NCBI RefSeq assembly: GCF_015706575.1
Contig: NW_024037050.1
Location: 2,480,001-2,544,000, forward strand
Length of the DNA: 64,000 nucleotides
Source of the DNA: Patiria miniata
Lineage: Eukaryota; Echinodermata; Asteroidea; Valvatida; Asterinidae
Direction of reading: 5' to 3'
Below are positions 13,801-20,999 of the stretch, piece by piece. A program made the position numbers and the translations under genes. The notes under the pieces are model-generated. The model was given only the letters and a program-made list of their open reading frames with translations, was not told the origin of the DNA and ran no database searches. Position 1 is the first letter of the stretch. Every line of letters begins with the position of its first letter.

Positions 13801-16800
13801 TTTGGTTAACATGGATTTGTTCTGTTTTATTTGATGTGCGATAGTCTGTCGACATCCAACAGGCAACAAAATACTCAGCTGACTTGTTTCAGTCAAGGTC
13901 AAGGTCCGATCTGATCCTTAGCAATAAAGCAAAAACAGTACACTTGAAGTACACGAGCCAAGAACAGAATTTAGTCTAAATATCAGACTTGACTCCAGCC
14001 TACTTTTTTCAAGTCATAGAAACGGTCTGAGGCTCACATTCAGACTCATGTTTCAGACCTGCAAATTGTAGGCTGAAGGTCAAGACCATTAAAGAAAAGC
14101 ATGCATTAAAAAAAAGGTACTCAGGAATCCAGAATCAAGTCTACATGAAAGCCAGCTGGGGCAGATTTCACGAAACACAACTTAAAAGGGTTACTCAAGA
14201 TTCTAATTAACTCGTCCTAGGATCGATTTCACTAAACTTAAGAAGCGTTCAACACATCCTAACTTCCTTAGCAACGCAGCTGAACTCGTCATAAGATCGG
14301 TCTGACTCTGAGGGTCATCTCATTAATGCGTGCATTAATTTATATATCGTCTGGAAATCATTGCAATGTCTTCTCGTCAAAGACGAGTGTCAGCCTAGAG
14401 TTATAGTTTCGAGGAAGAACACTGCCTTACAAACAGATTTGAAAAGGTTCCTAATACATGGGAAAGTTGCAATAAAAATAGCTTATTTACAAAATTTAAT
14501 TATAAATACGCCAACACCTAGTCGACTTTTTGAAATAGAGTGATGAAAGAATGACTTCAACATATCTTGTGAAGACACCTACCTTGATTGCAAAATTTAT
14601 TGAGTAGAGCAATTCTTCAGGTGAAAGTTTGTGTTCTATGCAGGCGCGCTGGAAGTTGGTTTGGGCGTTTCTTTTCAACAACTGTTTCGTCAAGTAGGTG
14701 ACACGCATGTATATGATTTTATCTATTTCATTTTAATGTTAAAATAATGTTTTATTGTTTTATTACTCCTACTGGGACCCACGGGAGATCAGTTTCTGAC
14801 AAAAGGACTGAATGGGTCACCCAGTATAAAGAAGAAATCAATAAATAAATAAATAAATAAAAACAATCCTGAAACAGCCATCAAATCAATAGTTTTGATG
14901 CATCTTGCGTAGGATGGGTTTAGTGAAATTGATCTTGGGACGCATCTTAGCTAAGATCGATCTTAGAGCCGGACTCAAGTCCTAAGATGAGTCATAAAAG
15001 ACCAGTTTCGTGAAATCGGCCCCAGGACTCAAGTCAGAACTTGATTTGAGCCTTCTGAATTAGATCCTTAAGAGTTCTAAAATGTTGTGGACTTTAAGAC
15101 TACTTTTTTCAACTCTTCGTTTCGAATCTGGTCTTGTCTGCTATGCACGTGTGCTTACTACGTGTTGTCTAAAGCTGCCTTGGCACTCACCGTGTTTATT
15201 TGCACAGATATGCAAATGTTTGATTACGAATATTTTACTGTTTTCCCCAAACAAGCTTGTCAGGGGAGCACAAGACACCAAGGTAATTTACATCTCAATG
15301 ATCTGAACGAGAATTCACATTACATGTCACTTATCTTGAATATCAAATTAATCACAAATTACATTTTTGTATTTTGATGTAGGCAATTATCTTCCATAGA
15401 CTTATGCAGTCCGTTAAGTTTTCAGATAATCATCACATTATAAGCCATCCTTTTTTTCATGTAGCATTTGTGCCCATTTTAATTTAACTTATTATCTAAA
15501 AAAAAATTGGTGGTAATCATTTTCCCAACATTGACCCACATCTATTTTATTTTATTTTTGTTTCAAATTTCCTTTCTTATCTTGCTTTCAATTTCAGCGA
15601 GCTTTGGGATGAATTGCAGAGGTATAGAATTAATACAGCCATATTTCTCACTCATTTTAAAGTCAGCTAATTTCAGAAGTTAAAAATTTCATCTAAAGTA
15701 ATTTATTTAGCATTTGTAACAAGCTATAAACAAACAAAACCCGACATCTGGAAGACAAAAATGTTATTTTGAAATTAATATAAGAGTCTTGTAGAAGTTT
15801 TATCACTGGAAACCAATTTTATTGTAAAACAAAATCAGTCTATTGTAGAAAGAGACTGGTAATTTTTCTTTCCAGATTTGTATAGTTATATGTCAAACAG
15901 CTTTTGCATACTGTGAAAGTTATCGTTTCACAATATACTTTATTATCATTGTTTAACAATATGTAACAGTTACTGATATACAGATTTTGTAATTTTGATA
16001 CTTTTTAAATTAATTATTTATTGATTTATTGATTAAATATCTGCTGACTTAGGATGAAGAAGAAAAGACGAACACCAGAGAGGTAATCTGAAACTTAGGG
16101 AAAATGTTACTTCAGAAATCTTTTTCTTTTTTTATATATAAAAATGGCGCTTTAAAGGGAATATACAACATTTGCAAACATCGAAAAATAAAACTACAAG
16201 GTTGTTACGAAATACCTTACTAGGATGTTGGTAAATGACAGTCTTAAAGCTATAGTCCATCATTTGTAATTAGTGCATTTTGTTCGTTTGAAGCAACAAA
16301 CGTGTTCAAAATCTAATGAAAGATACTGAACAACTAACCTGATGAAGTTTCAGCTCAGCTTCAGCTGTATATTCCGAGAAAAACAGCATTCTAAGATCTC
16401 AATTTCAAATCAAAAGTTACTGAATCATGTTTTGAATTGTTTTGAATTGCAGCTATATGCGACGTCGCGCACTGATCCGACGAATTATAACAACCGCGCG
16501 CGCGTGTGCGTCGTTCCAATACTTGTGCGCGCTGCGCTGAATAACAAAACGAACTACTAATTTAAATTTTCCTACGGTGCTTCTTAAGAATCACCGTTGG
16601 AAATGCCTTCTTTCGTTGATTACTTCAAAGTGACAGTTCCCAGAAAGAATAATTTCACAGGGAGTTTAGTCCCCTGAATATCTTTCAACCAAGTTTGTTT
16701 TTCAACAATAATTACGCCAGTTACTTTTCGGATGGCTGCAAATGATGGACTATAGCTTTAAGCATCCTGTAAAGTTATGGCACCTGGTATGAAGTCACTT

Positions 16801-19800
16801 TCAAGAAAATTGTATTTTTGTATACATTTCCAACGGTGGTCGGCCGACCACCGTTGGAAAAACCTAACTATTTTTCAACTACTGCTCCAAATTTACCTCT
16901 TTTTTTCAGTCCAAATTTGTGGTTGCTATTAGTTACATGTTCGTGAATGGGTGCAGGCCAGCTAAACTGGTTCCCTTACCTTACAATTTTCCGGCATCTA
17001 TAAATTGATCCATTTTATCTTTAGTGGAGTCAGGGAACCAGACTTCTTGAACAATTTTGTTTTGCTTGGTTATTCCAGCATTTTAGAACACAAAACTTCA
17101 AACATGTCAGTGTAACAATATTTGACCTATTATACTAACCCCTCAAATAGTTCATTTCTGAAATTTACAGCAAAAACCAATGATGTACATTCCCTTTAAA
17201 GCAAGTAAAAATTGGAAGGGGGAGGGGTGTTTCTGCCAGTTTTAATAATCATCAAGCATTTGTTGTTTTGTTTATTTCGCATTTGTGTCTTGTTTCGCAT
17301 CTGACAATAGTTTTTTACATGTAGGCCTACACTGGCCAGGAAGAGTATAAATTTGCCTTCAACTTCTTTTGGGCATTACTCTGTCCAGATTCTCACAAAA
17401 AAATCTTGAGAAGGGATGGAGGTTGTGATTTGCTCTTTGAAAAACTCAATACTGGTAATGTTTTCCTCTTACTGTAATTGCATACAAGAAGAGAGAATTA
17501 TTGCTAACCGTTATTAACTTCCGTCTGTTATATTTTTTTTTATCCCTTTTCATTTTGCCATGCATTCTGTTCCAGAGTCAGAAAAAGGTAAATTCACTCG
17601 TATGTGATTGAATTGAAAATAACCCCTTCCGCGTTCATAAAGTCCCTTTTGTTGCAGAAAAAAGTGTCATGGCCTCATGGTCTGGAGCATTAAACCTGTG
17701 GCCTGTGGGTAATTCTGCAGGTTGTGGGTTGGGGTCCATCCTGGGGCTATGGTGTGTGTGCCCTTAGGCAAGGCACTTTGTCACTCATTGCTTCTCTCCA
17801 CCCAGGAGTAAATGGGTACCCGTGAGGGCAGAGATGGTTAATGTAATTGAATTAGCTTCCTTGCACCTAATAGGCAGCATCGAGCTGTATACTCCCCAAG
17901 GAGCTGAGATGGTATTTGGAATGTTTAATTGGCCCAATGATCAGGGGTAATAATAATGTAAAGCGCTTTGATCTTAGTTAAAAGCACTATACGAGTACCC
18001 ATCATTGTTATAATTATTATTAAAAAAACTGTGTAATTAGTATGTGTTTTTCATAGGCACGGAGGGAAAGACCTGCTATCTTCTGAATGTAGAATGCTCA
18101 TAAAAATGTTTCTCTTTCAGAGAAACGTTTTAACAGGCCTCAAGAACAGGCCTTCATATGTGTGATAGATTTTCAACTTGGCTCAACTGTATCATCTATC
18201 ATCAGCTGTGTGGCCAAAATCCATTGTCACTTTTATCCTCAATTTTTCCCCGTTGCCATTTTGAAACATGACTGTTTCAGGAATTTTTACCTGCAAAGTC
18301 ACAATTGGCTTACATGGTCAGTTGTTGCCCTTTCTTTGGGCATGCATGGGTCAGTTTTTGGCCACTGGTTAAAATTGGTATATTTTCAACTTTCCACTGA
18401 TCTGCGCAACTTGGCTGGATACCTGAATGTAGCCGGAAAACACTTTCCTTGGATTAAAATTGCATTCTCCATGTTTTTTTTTTTTTTTAGTTTCATTCCA
18501 AAATATGGATTCCTTTTCTTAATTGCTATTTTTCTAGCAGTTGAATGAGACATCAAGTGAAACAAAATTGGCCCATGTTATTTAATTTTCACTTTACAAC
18601 TTCAAATTATTTGCTTCCGGACGATAATTTCATTCTCGGGGGTACGCTGGTTCCTGCCTCACAATCGGTGTCAATAATGTACGGACCCGGAACCAGTCTA
18701 CTGTGTTTGTGCCTAAACCAAAAACATTTTTTTCAGAGAGATGCAGCTGTCCAACAAAACAAAGGAGGCCTTTGGGTTGGAAGAAAACATACAAGTTGAA
18801 AACGTATTAACAGAAAAAAAAATTGAATTTGTTGAAGAGCATGTGGAAAGCAACTTCAACATAACCATCTTAAACCAAACAGCATACATACATAAACATC
18901 CCTGCAATAATTTTGCCTGTTTGTTCTGAATTTTGTCCTTGCAGTAAGCCAAGCCTTGTTCGTCTGGGAGAGACCCACACCAGTCATTGCCGGCCACACA
19001 GGGAGACAACGTATGAGGCTGGTAGGTTCATTCCTAGTACAATGTCCCCTTCGCTGATGAGTTGTTGCAATGGGCCATATTTTTTAAGCAAACGAGAGTG
19101 TCATAGTGATTCGGGGTACAGTTTTCATGTTGCTGTATTTAAAGTTGAAAAATGACACCAGGGACATAGTGGAGTTCTTCACAAGTCCAATCACAAGTAA
19201 ATCACAAGTCCAGTCACAAGTAAATCATAAGTCCAGTGACAAGAAACACTAGATGAACAGTAACAAAGAAATGCCTTTGTCAAAGCTGATTTGAATAGCT
19301 TGTGAGTTGAGTTGGGGCTGGAGGACTTGTGATGGACTTGTAGGGGCTTGTGATGGATGCAACTAGACTCCTCAATTACTTTTTTTTAGATTGAGGTAAA
19401 GTTTAGAAGTTCAGTTGATGCAATATTTCTACTGTCTAAAACCAGCAAACGGCATCATTTAATGCCCTCACTCACTGAAAAATATGGCCCATAGCAGGCC
19501 TCATTAGGGAATCAGACTGAAGATAGGCCGTGTCCGAAAGGGGCTTCCAGAGCTACGGCTACGTCTGTTGCGAGCGTGTTCCCGCGTATTTGCAGTGGGC
19601 GCAGACCTAGACCTAGCTCTATAGACAGCTGATTCGGGTGCATCCTAAACATGGTAAATGTGACTCAACACAACAAAATAAGGCACAAATAACATAGCTC
19701 CTGTGGAGAAACGGGTCTGTTCACAAATATTGTACAAAGGTAATCAAGTTGGGTTTCCAATAATAACATCACACAAAATTCAAAGAAGAATGTTCCAACC

Positions 19801-20929
19801 AAACCCATTGAAATTTTTGCTTAGAGGATGTTACACTTTTCAAGTAAACAGTGAGAAACCATGTACAATCGTTTGATCACGAAACACAATTTCGTCAGTT
19901 GCACTCTTTATTGCAAAAATCAGTCAATTGACTGATCGTTGGTTGAAAAACACCTACATGTACATGCAATCTTTAATCCAAGGAAGGTTTTTTAATAAAA
20001 TTCAGTAGGTTACTTTTGGGATAAATGCAATTGATGCTATGTGTCTTTAAAGTTTCCCCTTTGCTGCATCTGGACTTCTGAGGTTTTTCCAAACAAAATG
20101 ATGCAATCTTAGCAGGAGTCGGTGACTTTCAAGCATTTTTCATCCCTCATTTCAGATCTGCGTCTTCCGCCCATCGCCTCGGCAAGACGCTTCGACGTGG
20201 ATGGTCTGTACAACTTCACCACCAAGATCGACCTTCCCATGAAGACCCTGTACATGAACCCATTCCCCAGCCCCATCGACGCTTACGAGCAGCTACACCA
20301 GCCCATCCTGCTGACGCTCAAGTCGGCCCAGAAATACTTCATCCCGGGACAGTCTTTTGTCAGAGAGGAAAACTTCAGGTGATACGTACATACATTTGGC
20401 GCTGGGGCCTTGCACGCACATCGTTTCTTTTCTTCTTTTTTTTCCTCTAGAGCAGATTGTGGAGATGGGATGGGGGAGACTTTAGATCTGTTAATTCAGT
20501 CAAACTTAACTGAGATCACAAGTCAAATCGCAAGTCGGGTCACAAGAAGTACTGACAAGGAGATACTTTGGTCACAGTTTGTTTTTTAATAGCTTGTGAC
20601 TTGAGACAGGATGACTTGCGATCTAATTGTGAATTCGGGCAATAACAATGCAGTGCGCCACCAAGAGTTTGCCACAGAGAGTTCATTTTTCCCAGTGCAT
20701 TGTGGGAGATGGTCGACAAATTTGCAGTGCGGGACATTTGAAATTGTTAGTTTTTCCGGTCAGTGGTTTCGTAAGCGTATGATTCGAGGATCTGTTTGCC
20801 CATTTCTTTTCTTGTTATCAATATGGTGGTTTTTTTGTTAGGCGGCAGAACACTATGCCCATCTATGACATGTTAGCTCAAGTTGTCTACCGACACTCAT
20901 TCAAAAGGGCCATGTTTTGTCCACCGTAA
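1730..20929 (+). CDS. 3' part of an unrecognised HEAT/ARM-repeat-like gene (spliced)
   Basis: This is a composite call joining exons 1730-1836, 4402-4570, 5391-5531, 6283-6394, 7829-8021, 11458-11490, 15598-15621, 16053-16082, (17576-17587 tentative), 18945-19021, 20156-20378 and a tentative terminal exon 20842-20929. Every junction keeps frame and has AG/GT borders. The first visible exon encodes two amphipathic helices (FILMSLKALQAM, then TEMVVELIVQFLDGD) of the HEAT/ARM kind. It is followed by a Trp-rich helical segment, a basic Ser/Thr-rich linker, an acidic/amphipathic exon, a chain of tiny charged exons, and a conserved-looking Pro/Tyr-rich block (LRLPPIASARRF ... MNPFPSPIDAY). The 5' end lies outside the window or was not found. 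Introns are full of MITEs and minisatellites. I do not recognise the family by name; a HEATR4-like protein is a guess from architecture only. Confidence 0.7.
1920..2641. mobile_element. Foldback MITE with roughly 190-bp arms
   Basis: 1920-2106 is the approximate reverse complement of 2447-2641 (the blocks GTAGCCTTGGTCAATGCTCT and GGGGACGATCGAGAGCC recur inverted). The terminal motif ACCTCC(C)CCAAGG is shared at both ends. The interior has no coding sequence that I recognise; the open frames in it come from the arms. Target duplication was not resolved. It lies in a gene 1 intron. Confidence 0.65.
3131..3644 (-). mobile_element. TTAA-flanked MITE family B, copy 1
   Basis: The element is flanked on both sides by TTAA (3127-3130, 3645-3648). 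Its ends are GGGAATGTACAACATTTG and, inverted, CAAATGTTGTATTTTCCC. It is opposite in orientation to the copies at 16156-17195 and 50124-50647, and shares the central CCAACG...CGTTGG palindrome. TTAA target preference is typical of piggyBac-type transposases; no transposase is encoded. Confidence 0.7.
3883..4368. mobile_element. TTAA-flanked near-perfect foldback (486 bp)
   Basis: Almost the whole element is a palindrome. The arms begin AGAGGTTGTGGAATGCTCG and end in its reverse complement, with a short loop near 4116-4126. TTAA lies at 3879-3882 and 4369-4372. It sits directly upstream of the acceptor of the 4402 exon. It is non-autonomous, possibly piggyBac-related. Confidence 0.8.
4402..4570 (+). 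CDS. Gene 1 exon: Trp-rich helical segment
   Basis: The exon is 169 bp, with acceptor TGTGACAG (ends 4401) and donor AAG/GTTAGC (4571). The reading ELVHDIFLVLGLQDMHNYFF continues KELDSWDVWSVDEE and RRWLDKWLTLFK, 56 codons after the split Arg. It continues the helical repeat and leaves in phase 0. The acceptor is only about 30 bp downstream of the end of a TTAA-flanked foldback element (3883-4368), so the branch-site and polypyrimidine region is partly element-derived. Confidence 0.75.
5391..5531 (+). CDS. Gene 1 exon: basic Ser/Thr-rich linker
   Basis: This 141-bp, phase 0-0 exon (47 codons) begins SHLRKTIEQLKKGKV and ends KGKGILKTKSEQ, with acceptor CTTCCCTCAG and donor CAG/GTACGG. It is Lys/Arg-rich, then Pro/Ser-rich, and is probably disordered. 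The following intron starts with long C-runs (5545-5587). Confidence 0.72.
5545..5587. repeat. Poly-C tract in gene 1 intron
   Basis: C-runs interrupted by single A/T/CA bases begin 13 bp after the donor at 5532. The G-rich complement could form G-quadruplex-like structures. Confidence 0.8.
5714..6240 (+). mobile_element. TTAA-flanked MITE family C, copy 1
   Basis: TTAA at 5710-5713 and 6241-6244 flanks a 527-bp element. Its ends (AGGTAAAGTCAATCATTTG / CAAATGATGGACTGTGGCT) match the family at 16248-16757. The internal segment GATGAAGCTTCAGCTCAGC is shared by both copies. No coding sequence is present. Confidence 0.75.
6283..6394 (+). CDS. Gene 1 exon: Ser/Thr-rich disordered segment
   Basis: The exon is 112 bp and enters in phase 0 after a strong polypyrimidine tract (TTGTTTTCTTTAG). 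It leaves in phase 1 at ACAG/GTATCA. It encodes GDGSKPTSSKSETRSEF then SHVSTGSPVTESFMQSQQLT. The low-complexity Ser/Thr content suggests a flexible linker. A TTAA-flanked foldback (5714-6240) ends about 40 bp before the exon. Confidence 0.68.
6395..7160. other. Intron stretch without recognisable gene content
   Basis: This gene 1 intron sequence is AT-rich. It includes two short similar AGGGTAGGTAGG-containing stretches (around 6705 and 6862) that probably mark another small repeat. No exon with good splice sites was seen. Confidence 0.4.
7168..7318 (-). mobile_element. Diverged SINE family B fragment
   Basis: It shares the AATGCCGGTACCCATTTA block, CACCTGGGTTGAGAGGAG and a B-box-like GGCTGGAACCCAC. 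It is more diverged than the other three copies and lacks the far tail. Confidence 0.5.
7372..7400. repeat. GTCA microsatellite
   Basis: CAGTCAGTCAGTGACTCAGT followed by more of the same tetranucleotide. Confidence 0.7.
7829..8021 (+). CDS. Gene 1 exon: amphipathic charged helix; source of downstream tandem copies
   Basis: The exon is 193 bp, phase 1 to 2, with acceptor TTTGTGCAG and donor AAG/GTGAGT. It reads V-TFDMPPDLSTIENAQPMEG then INYFVEMELERYMEKMRLAA and REQASKEVSEDRKNTVLVLP with KIR. The centre is a strongly predicted charged helix. The 3' half of this exon plus about 55 bp of the following intron is repeated four more times immediately downstream (8067-8690). Confidence 0.78.
8067..8690 (+). 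repeat. Tandem decayed copies of the 7829-8021 exon end
   Basis: There are four further copies of a roughly 155-bp unit, each holding the 3' part of the preceding exon and the start of its intron. The GAGAAGAYGAGGCTTGC motif recurs near 7927, 8083, 8235, 8391 and 8570. Copies 2, 3 and 4 still read through in the exon's frame (for example KMRLAIAEEQAGKEV in copy 2) until a shared stop in the intron-derived part. Copy 5 has a 1-base deletion and a stop. Copies 2 and 3 have lost the GT donor and none shows an acceptor, so they are probably not spliced exons. A weaker sixth trace may lie near 8735-8780. Confidence 0.8.
9495..10030. repeat. 11-bp minisatellite (AATCACAAGTC family)
   Basis: About 48 head-to-tail copies of AATCRCAAGTC, with variants AATGGCAAGTC and AATCGCAACTC. 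Because 11 is not a multiple of 3 and the unit lacks stops in all forward frames, it opens long artificial reading frames (SQVNHKSIT-like). Single or few copies of the same motif also appear near 19180-19250 and 20515-20550. Confidence 0.9.
10640..10952 (-). mobile_element. SINE family C (tRNA-derived head)
   Basis: On the minus strand, reading from about 10950, TTGGCGTAGCGGTACTTTCC acts as the A-box region and CGGGTTCGAATCC (near 10890-10902) as the B box. The body has GGGTTTTCCCCAGAATATTC. The element ends in an AAT-rich tail (10664-10685 on the plus strand). It is inserted in the large intron before the 33-bp exon. Confidence 0.6.
11458..11490 (+). CDS. Gene 1 micro-exon 1 (33 bp, acidic)
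   Basis: This 33-bp exon is in phase 2-2 between ATCGCTCAG and AGCAG/GTGAAC. It encodes a split Arg, then ESSDEGDLDS, then a split Ser. It is acidic and Ser-rich, like a casein-kinase-type target stretch. Its divisible-by-three length means it could be skipped without changing frame. Confidence 0.6.
11846..12446. mobile_element. hAT-type non-autonomous element with GACTCGAGTC arms (601 bp)
   Basis: Terminal inverted repeats CAGAGTTGTAACGAGTCA and its inverse end ACAACTCTG are bounded by an exact 8-bp target duplication GTTGGGGT (11838-11845 and 12447-12454). The 8-bp duplication and CAGAG start are hallmarks of hAT elements. Both arms are tandem GACTCGAGTC-type repeats. The 12030-12260 core has no recognisable product. 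Confidence 0.88.
12455..13140. other. Intron stretch, nothing recognised
   Basis: This AT-rich gene 1 intron has no paired splice sites, repeats or coding signal that I could support. Confidence 0.4.
13149..13716. mobile_element. Nested foldback with 30-bp internal repeats
   Basis: The outer arms (ACTAGTCTCGGCCCAAGACG near 13149 and inverted GTCTTTGGCTAAGACTAGT near 13695) enclose a second pair (CACTAAAGTCTTGGGAATC at 13231 and its inverse at about 13600). The interior has three tandem copies of an ACGCGCTTGCGYGACAGTTG unit (13336-13425) and a C-run at 13585. Target duplication was not resolved. Confidence 0.6.
14158..15023. mobile_element. Foldback-type DNA element with GGGGCAGATTTCACG ends
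   Basis: The left end GGGGCAGATTTCACGAAAC pairs with the right end GTTTCGTGAAATCGGCCCC. The arms extend inward for about 150 bp (for example TCGATTTCACTAAACTTAAG against TTTAGTGAAATTGATC). The end type resembles Harbinger-like MITEs of marine invertebrates (inference). The middle holds unrelated sequence, see 14330-14866. Confidence 0.6.
14330..14866 (+). mobile_element. Possible truncated non-LTR insert ending in (AAAT)n
   Basis: Unrelated DNA interrupts the foldback at 14158-15023 and ends in AAATAAATAAATAAATAAAT (14840-14860), a typical LINE or SINE tail. The preceding block GACCCACGGGAGATCAGTT resembles a LINE 3' region. No reverse-transcriptase motif was found, so the call is weak. Confidence 0.35.
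15598..15621 (+). CDS. Gene 1 micro-exon 2 (24 bp)
   Basis: This 24-bp exon is in phase 2-2, encodes ELWDELQ between split codons, and follows a long pyrimidine tract ending TTTCAATTTCAG. The donor is AG/GTATAG. The call rests on splice-site quality and phase match to both neighbours. Confidence 0.55.
16053..16082 (+). CDS. Gene 1 micro-exon 3 (30 bp, basic)
   Basis: This 30-bp exon is in phase 2-2 and encodes MKKKRRTPE after a split Arg. The acceptor is CTGACTTAG and the donor is AG/GTAATC. The KKKRR core is a possible nuclear-localisation-type or microtubule-binding basic patch (inference). A TTAA-flanked MITE starts about 70 bp downstream. Confidence 0.55.
16156..17195 (+). mobile_element. 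TTAA-flanked MITE family B, copy 2, interrupted by family C
   Basis: The ends are AGGGAATATACAACATTTG and inverse CAATGATGTACATTCCCT, between TTAA at 16152-16155 and 17196-17199. The family C element at 16248-16757 sits inside it. The uninterrupted copy at 50124-50647 continues straight across the insertion point, so the order of insertion is clear. A perfect 28-bp palindrome lies at 16829-16856 (its left half begins CCAACGGTGGTCGG). Confidence 0.85.
16248..16757 (+). mobile_element. TTAA-flanked MITE family C, copy 2 (510 bp)
   Basis: The ends AGCTATAGTCCATCATTTG and CAAATGATGGACTATAGCT are perfect inverted repeats, bounded by TTAA at 16244-16247 and 16758-16761. The element is nested in a family B copy. 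The corresponding uninterrupted site near 50206 reads CTCAAGC where this copy has CTTAAGC once the insert is removed. Confidence 0.88.
17576..17587 (+). CDS. Gene 1 possible 12-bp micro-exon
   Basis: A strong pyrimidine tract (TTTTTTTTATCCCTTTTC, then TGCATTCTGTTCCAG) is followed by 12 bases and the donor AAG/GTAAAT. The phase (2-2, adding R-VRK) fits both neighbours. Twelve bases is too short to be sure; the downstream exon also joins correctly if this one is skipped. Confidence 0.3.
17663..17998 (+). mobile_element. SINE family A, copy 2
   Basis: This is the reverse orientation of the copy at 143-477. The head ATGGCCTCATGGTCTGGAGC and a B-box-like GCAGGTTGTGGGTTG are followed by the CCCTTAGGCAAGGCACTTTG and CTCCACCCAGGAG blocks. 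The tail is AGCGCTTTGATCTTAGTTA, followed by an AT-rich run. It lies in the intron before the 18945 exon. Confidence 0.6.
18945..19021 (+). CDS. Gene 1 exon: His/Arg-rich segment
   Basis: The exon is 77 bp, phase 2 to 1, with acceptor TGTCCTTGCAG and donor GCTG/GTAGGT. After a split Ser it encodes KPSLVRLGETHTSHCRPHR then ETTYEA. Both phases fit the flanking exons. Confidence 0.62.
20156..20378 (+). CDS. Gene 1 exon: conserved-looking Pro/Tyr-rich block
   Basis: The exon is 223 bp, phase 1 to 2, with acceptor CCTCATTTCAG and donor TTCAG/GTGATA. After a split Asp it reads LRLPPIASARRFDVDGLYNF then TTKIDLPMKTLYMNPFPSPI, DAYEQLHQPILLTLKSAQKY and FIPGQSFVREENF. It is the longest and most GC-rich exon of the gene, with strong third-position G/C use unlike its surroundings, the best sign of purifying selection in this gene. 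Confidence 0.8.
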
Positions 20930-20998
20930 ACTTGAAAAATGGACTCTCCGTGGCAAACTCTTAGTGGCGCACTGCATTGTGAATCGCCCGAATTGTGA
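20625..20998. repeat. Inverted repeat pair enclosing the tentative last exon of gene 1
   Basis: 20625-20690 (CAATGCAGTGCGCCACCAAG, AGTTTGCCACAGAGAGT) is the imperfect inverse of 20934-20998. Together they form a foldback with a roughly 240-bp loop that contains the 20842-20929 exon. It may be a MITE. Confidence 0.65.
20842..20929 (+). CDS. Gene 1 tentative terminal exon
   Basis: The acceptor TTTTTTTGTTAG is followed by R-RQNTMPIYDMLAQVVYRHS, FKRAMFCPP and a stop (TAA 20927-20929), in the phase required by the preceding exon. It lies in the loop of a foldback pair (20625-20690 with 20934-20998), so it may be an exonised element. A rival last exon starts at 21326 (acceptor CTCAACAG) and reads LTEFTFATECQFCVY then stop. 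Confidence 0.45.
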
Positions 20999-20999
20999 T

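Noticed and set aside
18121-18180. Exon candidate after TCTCTTTCAG
   Set aside because: In the required phase it hits a stop after four codons and has no donor.
18737-18929. Possible gene 1 exon (frame from MQLSNKTKEAFG)
   Set aside because: Good acceptor TTTTTTTCAG and open frame, but no donor in the phase needed by the next exon; codon use looks like intron sequence.
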